DNA of 64,000 bases from Burkholderiales bacterium (GCA_021414305.1 JAIOOS010000029.1:124001-188000); one strand, 5' to 3'. Positions 17,071 through 25,978 are shown, numbered from the stretch's first letter. Notes: generated from the letters alone by a model not told the origin. Numbers and translations are program-made.

Positions 17071-19018
17071 CGACCCAGTAGTTGTCGGTGCCGTTGCAGG
17101 TGACGACGGCCTTGAGGCCCTCGCTGTCGGTGAGGAGCGCCGGATGCGCCGTTCCCGTGCAGCCGGCCGGCGCCGCGATCGTGTTGAGCGAGTGGATCGT
17201 CACCAGGTCGGTCGACAGCTCCGCCACCGTCAGCGAGTTGGCGGTGAAGTTCGCCATGACGACCCCGACGTGGCCGTTCGGCAGTACCGTCAAGGCGAGT
17301 CCCAGCGTGCCGGCCTCGGCCGTCAGGACGATGACACTCGGCGTCGCATTCGGGCTGGCCGGATCGAACAGGAAGGCCCGGCCCTGGCCCTCGAACAAGG
17401 TGGCGACGCAGGCCTGCTTCGGGCCCACGGGAACGCAGCGCAGGCGCCGCGCGTCGACGTTGCCCCACGAAGTCAGGGTCGTCGCCGGCAGCGCGTCGCC
17501 GAGGTTCTTGTAGAACACCTTGCCGCTCGTGCTGATGCTGGGTCCCGAAGAGCGCCCGAGCACGAGCACGCCGCCACCGGCATAAGGCATCTGCAACGAG
17601 ACGAGCTGACCGGTTCCGGGGAAAGCGGAGGTCGGCACCGAGCGTGCCGGCTGGACGGCATAGGCCTGCGCGTTGGCGTCGAACTCGACGAACTCCAGGC
17701 CACGAACCGGTCCGAGCGCGGCGACCGTGTTGGAAACGGGCCCGCCGCCCGCGGTGACGACGTCGAAGTACGCCCCCAGCGTCTGGCTGGTGAGTCCCCA
17801 GCCGTTGGCGGCCGACCAGTTCTGCACCGAGCCGGCCGCGGCGCCGAAGCCATAGAGGCCGGCCGGCGCCCCGGCGGACGCCGCCTGGGCGAACGGCAGC
17901 ACGCCCAGGAGGCTGGCGCCGAGGTTGGCGCCGTCGCTGCCGAAGATCGTCCGGTCGAGCACGACCTGGCGGGTGACGAGGTCGAGGACCTTGAAGCCCT
18001 CCAGGCCAGCGACCACCGCATGCGGGCCGGTTCCGCTCATGCTGGCGAGCGGGCCGGCGAAGTAGTTGATGCCGTCGGGCGCGGTCAGGCCGGGAAGCGG
18101 GAACAGGCCGACGGCGACCACGGGGCCCGGAACGACCGGCGGCGCCGTGCACGTCACGCCGACGCCCTTCGTGCGGATCGTGGTGAGCTGATGCGCGCCA
18201 GCCGGACTGAGCAGTCCGCCATAGAACGCATCGATGAACATGTTGTAGACCTTGTACGACCAGCCCATGCCCCCGTCGAACGGTTTCAGGCACTTGAGCG
18301 TGAGCGTGCCGCGAGCCTCGCTCGGAACGCCGCGCGTGAACTCATGTTCCGGCAGTTCGGTGAAAGCGACGACTTCGAACGCGTTGAGCAGCCCGCCGTA
18401 GTCGGCGCCCCCGGTCTCGGATGTCGTCAGCGAAAGGTTCTCGGTCGTGGTTCCGAAGACGACCATCTCGATGCGGACCGTCTCGCCGACCATCACCGAC
18501 GGCGGCACGGCCGTCAGCGTCGAAGCGACGCCGGGAAAGCGATTGATGATGGCGTACGAGAAGTGGGCGACATCGGCTTCGAGCACGAGCCCGTCGACGC
18601 GCTCGTCGATCGATTGCCCCGCCGCCAGCTCGATGCTGCCGGTGCCGGCGCTGTCCAGGGCGAGCGCCACCAGATCGTCAGGCGCGCCGAGCGGCAGCGT
18701 CACCTTGGCACGTGCGGTCACCGCGAAGCGGGTTCCGGCCGGCTCCAGCCGGTAAGCCTTCTCCAGCGTCGACAGCCGAAGCGGCGCGGGAATGTCGTTG
18801 CCCTTGAGCTCGGTGATGACGATGTCCGTGGGATTGCCGAGGGCGCCCGCGGGAATCGTCAAGGTGAATGCACCGTCGGCAGAGACCAGCGTCCCGCCTG
18901 CGGCGCCGATCGTCGCCCGGACACCGGCGTCAGCACCTCCACCCCCGCCGCCGCATCCGGTCAGCGCGCAGGCGACCATCGTGGCCGCAAGCCACGCCGC
19001 GCAGTTCGTCCTCGCCAT
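17054..19018 (-). CDS. Putative lipoprotein with N-terminal ZU5-like domain
   Basis: 654 residues. A lipoprotein signal with lipobox ALTGC (Cys about residue 22) is followed by a glycine run GGGGGG. Residues about 30-140 resemble a ZU5 domain, with GAAGGTLVSADGAFTLTIPAGAL and a run of beta strands. The rest is low in charge and beta-rich, with pairs of Cys (LKCLKP, VTCTAPP, LRCVPV, AACVAT) that may form disulfides; blocks such as GLEGFKVLDL and LTVLPNGHVGVV suggest a propeller-like surface fold, but I cannot prove repeats by eye. The ATG at 19018 has GGGAGA upstream and gives the proper signal peptide. Function unknown; probably an envelope-anchored surface protein. Confidence 0.75.
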   Translation of the reverse strand: MARTNCAAWLAATMVACALTGCGGGGGGADAGVRATIGAAGGTLVSADGAFTLTIPAGALGNPTDIVITELKGNDIPAPLRLSTLEKAYRLEPAGTRFAVTARAKVTLPLGAPDDLVALALDSAGTGSIELAAGQSIDERVDGLVLEADVAHFSYAIINRFPGVASTLTAVPPSVMVGETVRIEMVVFGTTTENLSLTTSETGGADYGGLLNAFEVVAFTELPEHEFTRGVPSEARGTLTLKCLKPFDGGMGWSYKVYNMFIDAFYGGLLSPAGAHQLTTIRTKGVGVTCTAPPVVPGPVVAVGLFPLPGLTAPDGINYFAGPLASMSGTGPHAVVAGLEGFKVLDLVTRQVVLDRTIFGSDGANLGASLLGVLPFAQAASAGAPAGLYGFGAAAGSVQNWSAANGWGLTSQTLGAYFDVVTAGGGPVSNTVAALGPVRGLEFVEFDANAQAYAVQPARSVPTSAFPGTGQLVSLQMPYAGGGVLVLGRSSGPSISTSGKVFYKNLGDALPATTLTSWGNVDARRLRCVPVGPKQACVATLFEGQGRAFLFDPASPNATPSVIVLTAEAGTLGLALTVLPNGHVGVVMANFTANSLTVAELSTDLVTIHSLNTIAAPAGCTGTAHPALLTDSEGLKAVVTCNGTDNYWVVKPFS

Positions 19019-19142
19019 TTCGCTCTCTCCCACGCGGCGCATCCGCGGCGATGCGGACTTTGCGGGCCGGGTTGAGCAGCGCGCTACCCATGAACAGGGG
19101 TAGGCGACCCCTTCTGGCCGCCCTAGGCGGGCAGCTATCGAC

Positions 19143-19898
19143 TCAGGACCTGGCGCGGCTTCCCAGCCACTTCTCCAGCTTCTCCGAATCTCCGATCAGC
19201 TCGCCGTTGACGAACACCTGCGGCACCGTTCCCGCCTTCGCGATCGCGCCCAGGACCTTGCTGCGCACGGTGTGCGGCAGCGGCACCTCCGCGTACTCGT
19301 AGCCGGCCTCGTCGAGCAACTTCTTCGCCTTGGCGCAGAACGGGCAGCCCTCGCGCGTGAGGATCGCGACCTGGTCCGGCCGCTTCATGCCCGGCGCGAG
19401 GTAGTCGAGCATCGTGTCGGCGTCGGACACCTCGAACGGGTCGCCGGGCTTCTGCGGCTCGAGGAACATCTTCTCTATGCGCTTGTCGCGCACCAGCATC
19501 GAGTAGCGCCACGAGCGCTTGCCGAAATTGAGGTCGCTCTTGTCGACCAGCAGGCCCATCGCCTCGGTGAAGGCGCCGTTGCCGTCGGGCAGGAGCAGCA
19601 CGTTCTCGGCCTCCTGGTCCTTGCCCCACTCCTCCATCACGAACGGGTCGTTGACCGCGACGCAGACGATGGTGTCGATTCCCGCCTTCGCGAACGCCGG
19701 CGCCAGCTCGTTGTAGCGCGGCAGGTGGGTGGAGGAGCAGGTCGGCGTGAAGGCGCCGGGCAGCGAGAAAACGACGACGTTCTTGCCGGCGAACAGCTCG
19801 TCGGTCGTCAGCGTCGCCCAGCCGTCGTCGCGGCGGATCCTGAAGCTGACCTCGGGGACGGTCTGCCCTTCGCGGTTGGGAAGGCTTTGTTCGGACAT
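19143..19898 (-). CDS. Peroxiredoxin-glutaredoxin fusion (glutathione-dependent peroxidase)
   Basis: 251 residues. Residues 1-165 are a Prx5-type peroxiredoxin with the peroxidatic Cys in PGAFTPTCSSTH (about residue 48); residues 170-250 are a glutaredoxin with REGCPFCAKAK (dithiol CPFC) and the TVPQVFVNGELIGDSE glutathione-binding segment. Such hybrids (Haemophilus, Neisseria PGdx) reduce peroxides with glutathione without a separate glutaredoxin. The ATG at 19898 begins the conserved N-terminus; 13 further upstream residues are not needed. It is separated from phaB by 52 bp on the same strand. Confidence 0.93.
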   Translation of the reverse strand: MSEQSLPNREGQTVPEVSFRIRRDDGWATLTTDELFAGKNVVVFSLPGAFTPTCSSTHLPRYNELAPAFAKAGIDTIVCVAVNDPFVMEEWGKDQEAENVLLLPDGNGAFTEAMGLLVDKSDLNFGKRSWRYSMLVRDKRIEKMFLEPQKPGDPFEVSDADTMLDYLAPGMKRPDQVAILTREGCPFCAKAKKLLDEAGYEYAEVPLPHTVRSKVLGAIAKAGTVPQVFVNGELIGDSEKLEKWLGSRARS

Positions 19899-19950
19899 GG
19901 CAGGGTCTCGGGCCGGCTGGGACACTCCAGCCGGCATCCGTCGTGCCCGA

Positions 19951-20691
19951 CTAGCCCATGTGCAATCCGCCGTTGACCGAGAAATCAGCGCCGGTCGCGA
20001 AGCCCGATTCGTCCGAAGCGACCCACGAGACGATCGAAGCGATGTCCTGCGGCGTGCCCAGGCGCTTGACCGGAATGCCCGAGACGATCTTGTCGAGCAC
20101 TTCCTTCCTGATCGACTTGACCATGTCGGTGGCGATGTAGCCCGGGCTCACCGTGTTCACCGTCACGCCCTTGCTCGCCACTTCCTGGGCGAGCGCCATC
20201 GTGAAGCCGTGCATGCCGGCCTTGGCGGCCGAATAGTTGGTCTGCCCGAACTGGCCCTTCTCGCCGTTGACCGACGAGATGTTGATGATGCGGCCCCAGC
20301 CGCGCTCGACCATCTCGTCGATCACCTGCTTGGTGACGTTGAACAGGCTGGTGAGATTGGTCTCGATGACCGCGTCCCAGTCGGCGCGGGTCATCTTGCG
20401 GAACATGCCGTCGCGGGTGATGCCGGCATTGTTGACGAGCACGTCGACCGGGCCGTGCTCGGCCTTGACCTTGGCGAAGGCCTCGACCGTCGAGTTCCAG
20501 TCGCCGACGTTGCCGACCGAGCAGTGGAACTCGAAGCCGAGCGCCGCCTGCTCACCCAGCCACTTGGCGTGATCGCGGCTCGGGCCGCATCCGGCGATGA
20601 CCTTGAACCCGTCCTGGTGCAGGCGCTGGCACAAGCTGGTGCCTATGCCCCCCATTCCTCCCGTGACGTAGGCGATTTTTCCCTTGCTCAT
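19951..20691 (-). CDS. phaB: Acetoacetyl-CoA reductase
   Basis: 246-residue short-chain dehydrogenase that reduces acetoacetyl-CoA to (R)-3-hydroxybutyryl-CoA with NADPH for PHB synthesis. The cofactor motif TGGMGGIGTSLCQRL is near residues 9-23, NNAG near 90, and the catalytic Ser-Tyr-Lys is spread over INISSVNG (about 138) and YSAAK (Tyr about 153, Lys about 157). The C-terminal GADFSVNGGLHM is characteristic of PhaB. The ATG overlaps the phaA stop as ATGA, so translation is coupled. Last gene of phaC-phaA-phaB. Confidence 0.96.
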   Translation of the reverse strand: MSKGKIAYVTGGMGGIGTSLCQRLHQDGFKVIAGCGPSRDHAKWLGEQAALGFEFHCSVGNVGDWNSTVEAFAKVKAEHGPVDVLVNNAGITRDGMFRKMTRADWDAVIETNLTSLFNVTKQVIDEMVERGWGRIINISSVNGEKGQFGQTNYSAAKAGMHGFTMALAQEVASKGVTVNTVSPGYIATDMVKSIRKEVLDKIVSGIPVKRLGTPQDIASIVSWVASDESGFATGADFSVNGGLHMG

Positions 20692-21869
20692 CTCTCGACG
20701 CACATCGCAACACCCATGCCACCGCCGATGCAGAGCGACGCGATGCCCTTCTTCGCGTTGCGCTTGCCCATCTCGTGCAGCAGGGTCACGAGGATGCGAC
20801 AGCCCGAGGCCCCGATCGGGTGACCGATCGCGATCGCGCCGCCGTTGACGTTGACCTTGCTCGTGTCCCAGCCCATTTCGTTGTTGACGGCGCAGGCCTG
20901 CGCCGCGAACGCCTCGTTGATCTCGAGCAGGTCGAGGTCCTGCGCCTTCCAGCCGGCGCGCTGCAGCGCCTTCTGCGACGCCGGGACCGGGCCCATGCCC
21001 ATGAGGGCCGGATCGAGCGCGACGGTGGCGTAGCTGGCGATCCGCGCCAGCGGCGTCAGGCCGAGCTGCTCGGCGCGCTTGGCGGTCATCACGACCACGC
21101 CGGCGGCCCCGTCGTTCAGGCCCGAGGCGTTGCCGGCGGTGACCGAGCCGGCCTTGTCGAACGCGGGCTTCAGTCCCGAGAGCGCTTCGGCGGAGGTCTT
21201 GCGGTTGATGAACTCGTCGGCGGAGAAGACGATCGGATCGCCCTTCCTCTGCGCGATCGAGAACGGCACGATCTCGTCCTTGAAGCGGCCGCCTTCCTGC
21301 GCCGCGGCCGCCTTCTGCTGCGAGCCGAGGGCGAGCGCGTCCTGCTTCTCGCGGCTCACGTCGTACTTCCTGGCGACGTTCTCGGCCGTGATGCCCATGT
21401 GGTACTTGTTGTAGACGTCCCAGAGGCCGTCGGTGATCATCGAGTCGACCATCTTCCAGTCGCCCATGCGCTGGCCTTCGCGCGAGCCGAGCAGCACGTG
21501 CGGCGCCAGGCTCATGTTCTCCTGGCCGCCGGCGATGCCGATCTCGTAGTCGCCGTCGCGGATCGCCTGCGCGGCAAGCATCACGGCCTTGAGGCCCGAG
21601 CCGCAGACCGCGTTGATCGTCAGGCCGGGAACGCTTTGCGGCAAGCCGCTCTTGACGACGGTCTGGCGCGCCGGGTTCTGCCCTGAGCCTGCCGTCAGCA
21701 CCTGGCCGAGGATGACCTCGCCGATCTGGTCGCCGGTGAGGCGGGCCCGCTCGAGCAGGCTGACGATGACGGCGGCGCCCAGCTCCGGGGCCGGCGTCTT
21801 CGAGAGGGTGCCGCCGAACTTGCCGACCGCGGTGCGCGCGGCGGCGACGATGACGATGTCTGTACTCAT
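20688..21869 (-). CDS. phaA: Acetyl-CoA C-acetyltransferase (beta-ketothiolase)
   Basis: 393 residues; condenses two acetyl-CoA to acetoacetyl-CoA, the first step of PHB synthesis. The active-site Cys is in INAVCGSGLKAVMLAA (about residue 88), the His in NVNGGAIAIGHPIGASG (about 349) and the second Cys in IASLCIGGGMGVAM (about 379). It begins with MSTDIVIVAAARTAVGKFGG, the usual thiolase start, 23 bp after the phaC stop, and ends overlapping phaB. Length and motifs are normal. Confidence 0.97.
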   Translation of the reverse strand: MSTDIVIVAAARTAVGKFGGTLSKTPAPELGAAVIVSLLERARLTGDQIGEVILGQVLTAGSGQNPARQTVVKSGLPQSVPGLTINAVCGSGLKAVMLAAQAIRDGDYEIGIAGGQENMSLAPHVLLGSREGQRMGDWKMVDSMITDGLWDVYNKYHMGITAENVARKYDVSREKQDALALGSQQKAAAAQEGGRFKDEIVPFSIAQRKGDPIVFSADEFINRKTSAEALSGLKPAFDKAGSVTAGNASGLNDGAAGVVVMTAKRAEQLGLTPLARIASYATVALDPALMGMGPVPASQKALQRAGWKAQDLDLLEINEAFAAQACAVNNEMGWDTSKVNVNGGAIAIGHPIGASGCRILVTLLHEMGKRNAKKGIASLCIGGGMGVAMCVER

Positions 21870-21892
21870 GTCGGTTGCTCCAGGATGTGCGT

Positions 21893-23533
21893 TCAGGCTT
21901 TCTCTTTCACGTAGCGACCGGGCGCGGGCTCGATCGCCTTCCACTTGCGGCTGCCCGGCGCCTTGGGCGCGGCCACCTGCTTGCCGCCGAACGGCTTGAG
22001 CCAGTTCGACCAGTCGGTCCACCAGCTCCCCGGGTGCTCTTCGGCCTGGGCGAGCCAGGCTTCGGCCGTTGCCGGCAGCGCCGCCGTCTTGCCGATCCAG
22101 TGGCTGCGCTTCTTCTTCAGCGGCGGATTGATCACGCCGGCGATGTGACCCGAGGCGCCGAGCACGAAGCGCCGCTTGCCCTTCAGGATGGCCGTGCTCC
22201 GGTAAGCACCGGCCCAGGGCACGATGTGGTCCTCGCGCGAGGCGTACAGATAGGCGGGGGCCGTGATCTTCGAGAGGTCGATCTTCTCGCCGCAGACGGT
22301 GAGCGCGCCCGGCTCCTTGAGCTTGTTCTCGAGATAGGTGTTGCGCAGGTACCAGCAGTACATCGGCCCGGGCAGATTCGTGCCGTCGCCGTTCCAGTAC
22401 AGCAGGTCGAACGGCGGCGGCGTCTCGCCCTTGAGGTAGTTGCCGACGACGTAGTTCCAGACCAGATCGTTCGGCCGCAGGAAGCTGAAGGTCGTGGCCA
22501 GCTCCTGGCCCTTGAGGAGGCTGCCGCCGCCGGCGCTCTCGGCGCCGATGGTCATCTCGCGCATCTTGACCGAACCTTCGTCGATGAAGATGTCGAGGAT
22601 GCCGGTGTCGGAGAAGTCGAGGAAGGAGGTCAGGAGCGTCATGCTCGCCGCCGGCCGCTCGCCGCGCGCTTCGAGCACCGCGAGGGCGGTGGCGAGGATC
22701 GTCCCGCCGATGCAGAAGCCCAGCGTGTTGATCTCCTTGCTGCCCGAGATCTCCTGCGCCAGGCCGATCGCCCTGATCGCCGCGTTCTCGATGTAGTCGT
22801 CCCAGGTGCGCTGGGCGAGGTCTTCCTTCGCGTTCTTCCAGCTGACGACGAACACGCGATGACCCTCGCCGACGGCGTAGCGGATCAGCGAGTTCTCGGG
22901 CTGCAGATCGAGGATGTAGAACTTGTTGATGCAGGGCGGCACGATCAGCAGCGGCCGCTCGTAGACCTTCGCCGTCAGCGGCTTGTACTCGAGCAGCTGG
23001 AAGAACTCGTTCTCGAACACGACCGAGCCCTCGGTCGTGGCGACGTTGCGCCCGACCTCGAATGCGCTCTCGTCGGTTTGCGAAAGGTGGCCCTGCTGCA
23101 CGTCGTGCCAGAGCTGGCGCATGCCGACGGCGAGGCTCTCGCCCTGGGTCTCGATCGCCTTCTTCTGCGCCTCGGGGTTGAGCGCGAGGTAGTTGCTCGG
23201 CGACGCCGCGTCGATCCACTGCAGCACCGCGAAGCGCACCCGGGCCTTCGTCTTCTCGTCGGCCTGCAGTTCGTCGGCCATGCCGAGCAGGGTGCGGGCA
23301 TTGAGCAGGTACATCTCGGCGAGAAAGGCGCTGCCCGGGGTGGCCGACCATTCGCTGGCAGCGAAGCGACGATCCGGCGTGCCGGCCGGTGCGCCGGCGG
23401 GTAGCAGCACCCTGTTCCACACCGCCATCGCGCCGGCCAGGTAGTCGGCCTGCAGCTTCGCCATCGCACCGCCCGGCAGGCCGATGCCGCCCAGCGCCTT
23501 CAAGGCCTCGCCAATATCACCCGGGGATTGCAT
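21893..23533 (-). CDS. phaC: Class I poly(R)-hydroxyalkanoic acid synthase
   Basis: 546 residues; polymerises hydroxyacyl-CoA (mainly 3-hydroxybutyryl-CoA) at the surface of storage granules. The lipase-like box is GFCIGGTILATAL with catalytic Cys (about residue 268); the triad is completed by Asp in SREDHIVPW (about 425) and His in GASGHIAGVINPP (about 453). The N-terminal region (about 1-150) is shorter than in Cupriavidus PhaC but conserved-like from MAVWNRVL. GATAAT ends exactly 6 nt before the ATG, suggesting a leaderless transcript. No phasin or PhaR gene is in the window. Confidence 0.96.
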   Translation of the reverse strand: MQSPGDIGEALKALGGIGLPGGAMAKLQADYLAGAMAVWNRVLLPAGAPAGTPDRRFAASEWSATPGSAFLAEMYLLNARTLLGMADELQADEKTKARVRFAVLQWIDAASPSNYLALNPEAQKKAIETQGESLAVGMRQLWHDVQQGHLSQTDESAFEVGRNVATTEGSVVFENEFFQLLEYKPLTAKVYERPLLIVPPCINKFYILDLQPENSLIRYAVGEGHRVFVVSWKNAKEDLAQRTWDDYIENAAIRAIGLAQEISGSKEINTLGFCIGGTILATALAVLEARGERPAASMTLLTSFLDFSDTGILDIFIDEGSVKMREMTIGAESAGGGSLLKGQELATTFSFLRPNDLVWNYVVGNYLKGETPPPFDLLYWNGDGTNLPGPMYCWYLRNTYLENKLKEPGALTVCGEKIDLSKITAPAYLYASREDHIVPWAGAYRSTAILKGKRRFVLGASGHIAGVINPPLKKKRSHWIGKTAALPATAEAWLAQAEEHPGSWWTDWSNWLKPFGGKQVAAPKAPGSRKWKAIEPAPGRYVKEKA

Positions 23534-23539
23534 GCAGCG

Positions 23540-23545
23540 ATTATC
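23540..23545 (-). promoter_or_regulatory. Candidate -10 element, leaderless promoter of phaC
   Basis: On the minus strand GATAAT, then six bases (cgctgc), then the phaC ATG. This is the same spacing as at map and the PAS kinase. The element lies within the 46-bp gap to the divergent small membrane protein gene. Confidence 0.5.
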
Positions 23546-23579
23546 GTGTGGCGCGGAGGCAAAACCCTCCAGCGCAAAT

Positions 23580-23858
23580 ATGTATCTGCTCGCGATCGCC
23601 TGGCTTTACGTCGTCGTCCTCATGGCCGTTGCCGAAGGCACGGCCGTGGGCGGCAGCTGGCTCGGCGCGGCCTTCACTTTCCTGCTCTACGGCGCCCTGC
23701 CGCTCGGCATCTCGCTCTACCTGCTGGCGACGCCCGCGCGCCGCCGGGCGAGGCGCCGGGCCGAGCTTGCTTCAGCCGGGGCCGGCGGCGCCGCCGATCC
23801 AGACGGCGGCGGCCATGCGGCCGGTGACCCGGTCGCGCCGGTAGGAAAAGAACCTTGA
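23580..23858 (+). CDS. Small two-helix membrane protein, unknown
   Basis: 92 residues from the ATG at 23580. Two hydrophobic helices (about residues 2-21 and 27-48) are followed by an Arg-rich stretch ARRRARRRAEL and a Gly/Asp/Pro-rich tail. It is divergent from phaC across 46 bp and its last 87 bp overlap the 3' end of pgeF on the other strand. I recognise no family with certainty. The hydrophobic pattern and the position between conserved neighbours support a real gene; the tail may be poorly conserved because it overlaps pgeF. Confidence 0.6.
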   Translation: MYLLAIAWLYVVVLMAVAEGTAVGGSWLGAAFTFLLYGALPLGISLYLLATPARRRARRRAELASAGAGGAADPDGGGHAAGDPVAPVGKEP

Positions 23859-24551
23859 CCGGTCCTCGAACGCGCAGCCGCTCGCCGCGCTGACGCGCCG
23901 CAGGCCGCAGGCCTCCAGCCGATCGCGAGCCAGGCCGGACAGGTCGGCCAGCCACTTGCCGGGACTCGCCGCCCGGAATCGCGCGCTGCCGGTTGCCGTG
24001 GGCGCCACGCCAAAGGCCTCCAGAACGTCCGGCCCGACCTCGAAGGCGGTCGGCCCGATGCAGACACCCAGCCAGGCTTCGAGCTCGCCGGGCCGGCAGC
24101 CCGCGGCCGTGCACAGGGAGTCGACGGTCGCCTCGAGCACGCCGGCGGCCAGGCCGCACCAGCCGGCGTGGGCGGCCGCGACGCCACGCGCCTCGGGCGC
24201 GGCGAACAGCACCGGCAGGCAATCGGCGACCTGCACCGTGCACGCGACCCCCGGCTCGGTGGTCAGGCTCGCGTCGGCTTCGTGCGCCTCCGCGGAAGGC
24301 GCCGCGTCGGCGGCGACGACGCGCGCGACCCGCGTGCCGTGCACCTGGCGCAGGAACACCGGCGCGGCGCCGCAGGCCGCGGCGAACCGGGCGCGGTTGG
24401 CGGCGACCCGCTCCGGCTCGTCGCCGACCGCGACACCCAGGTTCATCGATTCGTAAGGGCCGACGCTCTGGCCGCCCTCGCGCGTCGACATCAGCGCGCC
24501 GACCCGGCGGTTCGCCCACGCCGGGGCGAGCCAGCTCGCCGGCGGGATCAC
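23772..24551 (-). CDS. pgeF: Peptidoglycan editing factor (multicopper polyphenol oxidase-like, YfiH/laccase-domain family)
   Basis: 259 residues. The family removes wrongly incorporated L-Ser from peptidoglycan precursors (UDP-MurNAc-L-Ser) and was earlier called laccase-like. Signature blocks are FLRQVHGTRVARV (His, about residue 70), VADCLPVLFA (Cys, about 117), GVAAAHAGWCGLAAGVLE (His, about 134) and CIGPTAFEVG. These residues bind the catalytic zinc or copper. The start is a GTG at 24551 overlapping the maiA stop as GTGA, so translation is coupled. The 3' end overlaps the opposite-strand small membrane gene. Confidence 0.92.
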   Translation of the reverse strand: MIPPASWLAPAWANRRVGALMSTREGGQSVGPYESMNLGVAVGDEPERVAANRARFAAACGAAPVFLRQVHGTRVARVVAADAAPSAEAHEADASLTTEPGVACTVQVADCLPVLFAAPEARGVAAAHAGWCGLAAGVLEATVDSLCTAAGCRPGELEAWLGVCIGPTAFEVGPDVLEAFGVAPTATGSARFRAASPGKWLADLSGLARDRLEACGLRRVSAASGCAFEDRSRFFSYRRDRVTGRMAAAVWIGGAAGPG

Positions 24552-25195
24552 GCCGCGTCCGGGCAGGCGGAGGCCTGGGTGGTGGCGAACGCCGGCTCGG
24601 CCATGCAGGTCTCGAAGATGCGCATCACCGTCGGCACGTGCTCGAGCCGGCAGCTCATGCGCTGCGCGTTGTGGATCTGCGGCACCAGCACGCAATCGGC
24701 CAGGCCCGGCGTATCGCCATGGCAGAAGCGCCCGGTGTCCGCGTGGCCGGCGAGCTGCCGCTCGACGGTCTCGAGGCCGGTCTCGACCCAATGCCGGTAC
24801 CAGCGGTTCTTGTCGTCCTCGGAGAGACCCATCTCCTTGACCAGATAGCGCAGCACGCGCAGGTTGTCGAGCGGATGGATCTCGCACGCCATGTCGAGCG
24901 CGATCGCGCGCACGCGGGCGCGGGCGAGCGGATCCTTCGGCAGCAGCGGCGGCTCGGGATGCGCCTCCTCGAGGTACTCGATGATCGCCAGCGACTGGGT
25001 CAGCGGCGCCACGCCGGGCTCGTCGAGCACCAGCGCCGGAACGAGCTGCGAAGGCGCGAGCGCGCGAAAGGCGTCGCCGAGCTGCTCGTTCTTCACCAGG
25101 TGAACCGCCACGTACTCGTAGCTCAGCCCCTTGAGCGCGAGCGCGATCCGCACCCGGTACGAGGCCGAGGAGCGGAAGTAGTTGTAGAGCTTCAT
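24548..25195 (-). CDS. maiA: Zeta-class glutathione transferase: maleylacetoacetate / maleylpyruvate isomerase
   Basis: 215 residues. The thioredoxin-like N-domain starts MKLYNYFRSSASYRVRIAL, where SSxSxRVRIAL is the zeta-GST signature with the catalytic Ser/Cys-type loop; LTQSLAIIEYLEE binds glutathione. The C-domain includes GLADCVLVPQIHNA. It isomerises maleylacetoacetate (tyrosine/homogentisate) or maleylpyruvate (gentisate). The next gene upstream is a fumarylacetoacetate-hydrolase-family gene, 16 bp away, which would take the next step; the ring-cleaving dioxygenase is not in the window, so the substrate is undecided. Confidence 0.93.
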   Translation of the reverse strand: MKLYNYFRSSASYRVRIALALKGLSYEYVAVHLVKNEQLGDAFRALAPSQLVPALVLDEPGVAPLTQSLAIIEYLEEAHPEPPLLPKDPLARARVRAIALDMACEIHPLDNLRVLRYLVKEMGLSEDDKNRWYRHWVETGLETVERQLAGHADTGRFCHGDTPGLADCVLVPQIHNAQRMSCRLEHVPTVMRIFETCMAEPAFATTQASACPDAA

Positions 25196-25211
25196 CCCGC
25201 CGGCGCGAGTG

Positions 25212-25913
25212 TCAGCGGGCGACGATCTGCACCTGCAGGCTGCCGACGCCGTCGACGCTGGCGCGCAGCGTGTCGCCGGGCTCGACCGCGGCCACGCCCT
25301 CCGGCGTGCCGCTGAAGATCAGGTCGCCGGGCGCAAGCTCCCACGCGGCCGAGAGGTGCTCGATGACCTCGCCCAGGTCCCAGATCAGCTTGCCGATCGT
25401 GCTCTGCTGGCGGATCACGCCGTTGACCTCGAGCGTGATGCGGGTGTCGCCGTTGACGGTGCAGTCGCTGGCGCGGTAGATCGGCCCGATCGGCGCCGAG
25501 TGGTCGAAGCCCTTGCCGATGTCCCACGGCCGGCCGAGCTTCTTGGCCTCGCCCTGCAGGTCGCGCCGGGTCATGTCGAGGCCGACGGCGTAGCCCCAGA
25601 CGTGCTTCATCGCGTCGGCGGCCTTGATGTCGCGGCCGCCGGTGCCGATGGCGACGACGAGCTCGACCTCGTGATGCAGGCTCTTGGTCAGGCTCGGATA
25701 CGGCATCCGCCCGGTCTCGCCTTCGGCGACCGCCAGCACCGCGTCGGCGGGCTTGAGAAAGAAGAACGGCGGCTCGCGGCCGGTGAAGCCCATTTCCTTC
25801 GCATGCTCGACGTAGTTGCGGCCGACGCAGTAAATGCGATGCACCGGAAAGCTGTCGGCGGAGGCGGCGACGGGAACGCTGGCGGGCGCGGGCGGGACGA
25901 AGACGTGGCTCAT
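25212..25913 (-). CDS. Fumarylacetoacetate hydrolase family protein (fumarylpyruvate hydrolase / acylpyruvase-like)
   Basis: 233 residues. The metal site is visible as LHHEVELVVAIG (Glu-x-Glu, about residues 78-89) and the downstream Asp in GYAVGLDMTRRDLQ; other family blocks are RIYCVGRNYVEHAKEMG and GDLIFSGTPEGVAAVEPGD. Size and motifs resemble the short FAHD1/NagK-type enzymes that hydrolyse fumarylpyruvate or acylpyruvates, or decarboxylate oxaloacetate. It is paired with maiA, which fits the end of a gentisate or homogentisate route. ATG at 25913 chosen as it begins the conserved region; the in-frame start at 25979 adds an Arg-rich stretch. Confidence 0.9.
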   Translation of the reverse strand: MSHVFVPPAPASVPVAASADSFPVHRIYCVGRNYVEHAKEMGFTGREPPFFFLKPADAVLAVAEGETGRMPYPSLTKSLHHEVELVVAIGTGGRDIKAADAMKHVWGYAVGLDMTRRDLQGEAKKLGRPWDIGKGFDHSAPIGPIYRASDCTVNGDTRITLEVNGVIRQQSTIGKLIWDLGEVIEHLSAAWELAPGDLIFSGTPEGVAAVEPGDTLRASVDGVGSLQVQIVAR

Positions 25914-25978
25914 CGGGGCGTCTCGGTGGGGGTGTGCCGCGATCATGCCACGCGACTTTCGGCCCCGGCGCGAGGCCA

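Noticed and set aside
19118..19130. Small hairpin CCGCC-CTA-GGCGG between the peroxiredoxin and lipoprotein genes
   Set aside because: Only 5 bp of stem and no T-tract; too weak to call a terminator.
20688..23420. 910-residue frame appearing to extend phaA upstream through phaC
   Set aside because: The phaA protein starts at 21869 with a normal thiolase N-terminus; the extension is an out-of-frame reading of phaC.
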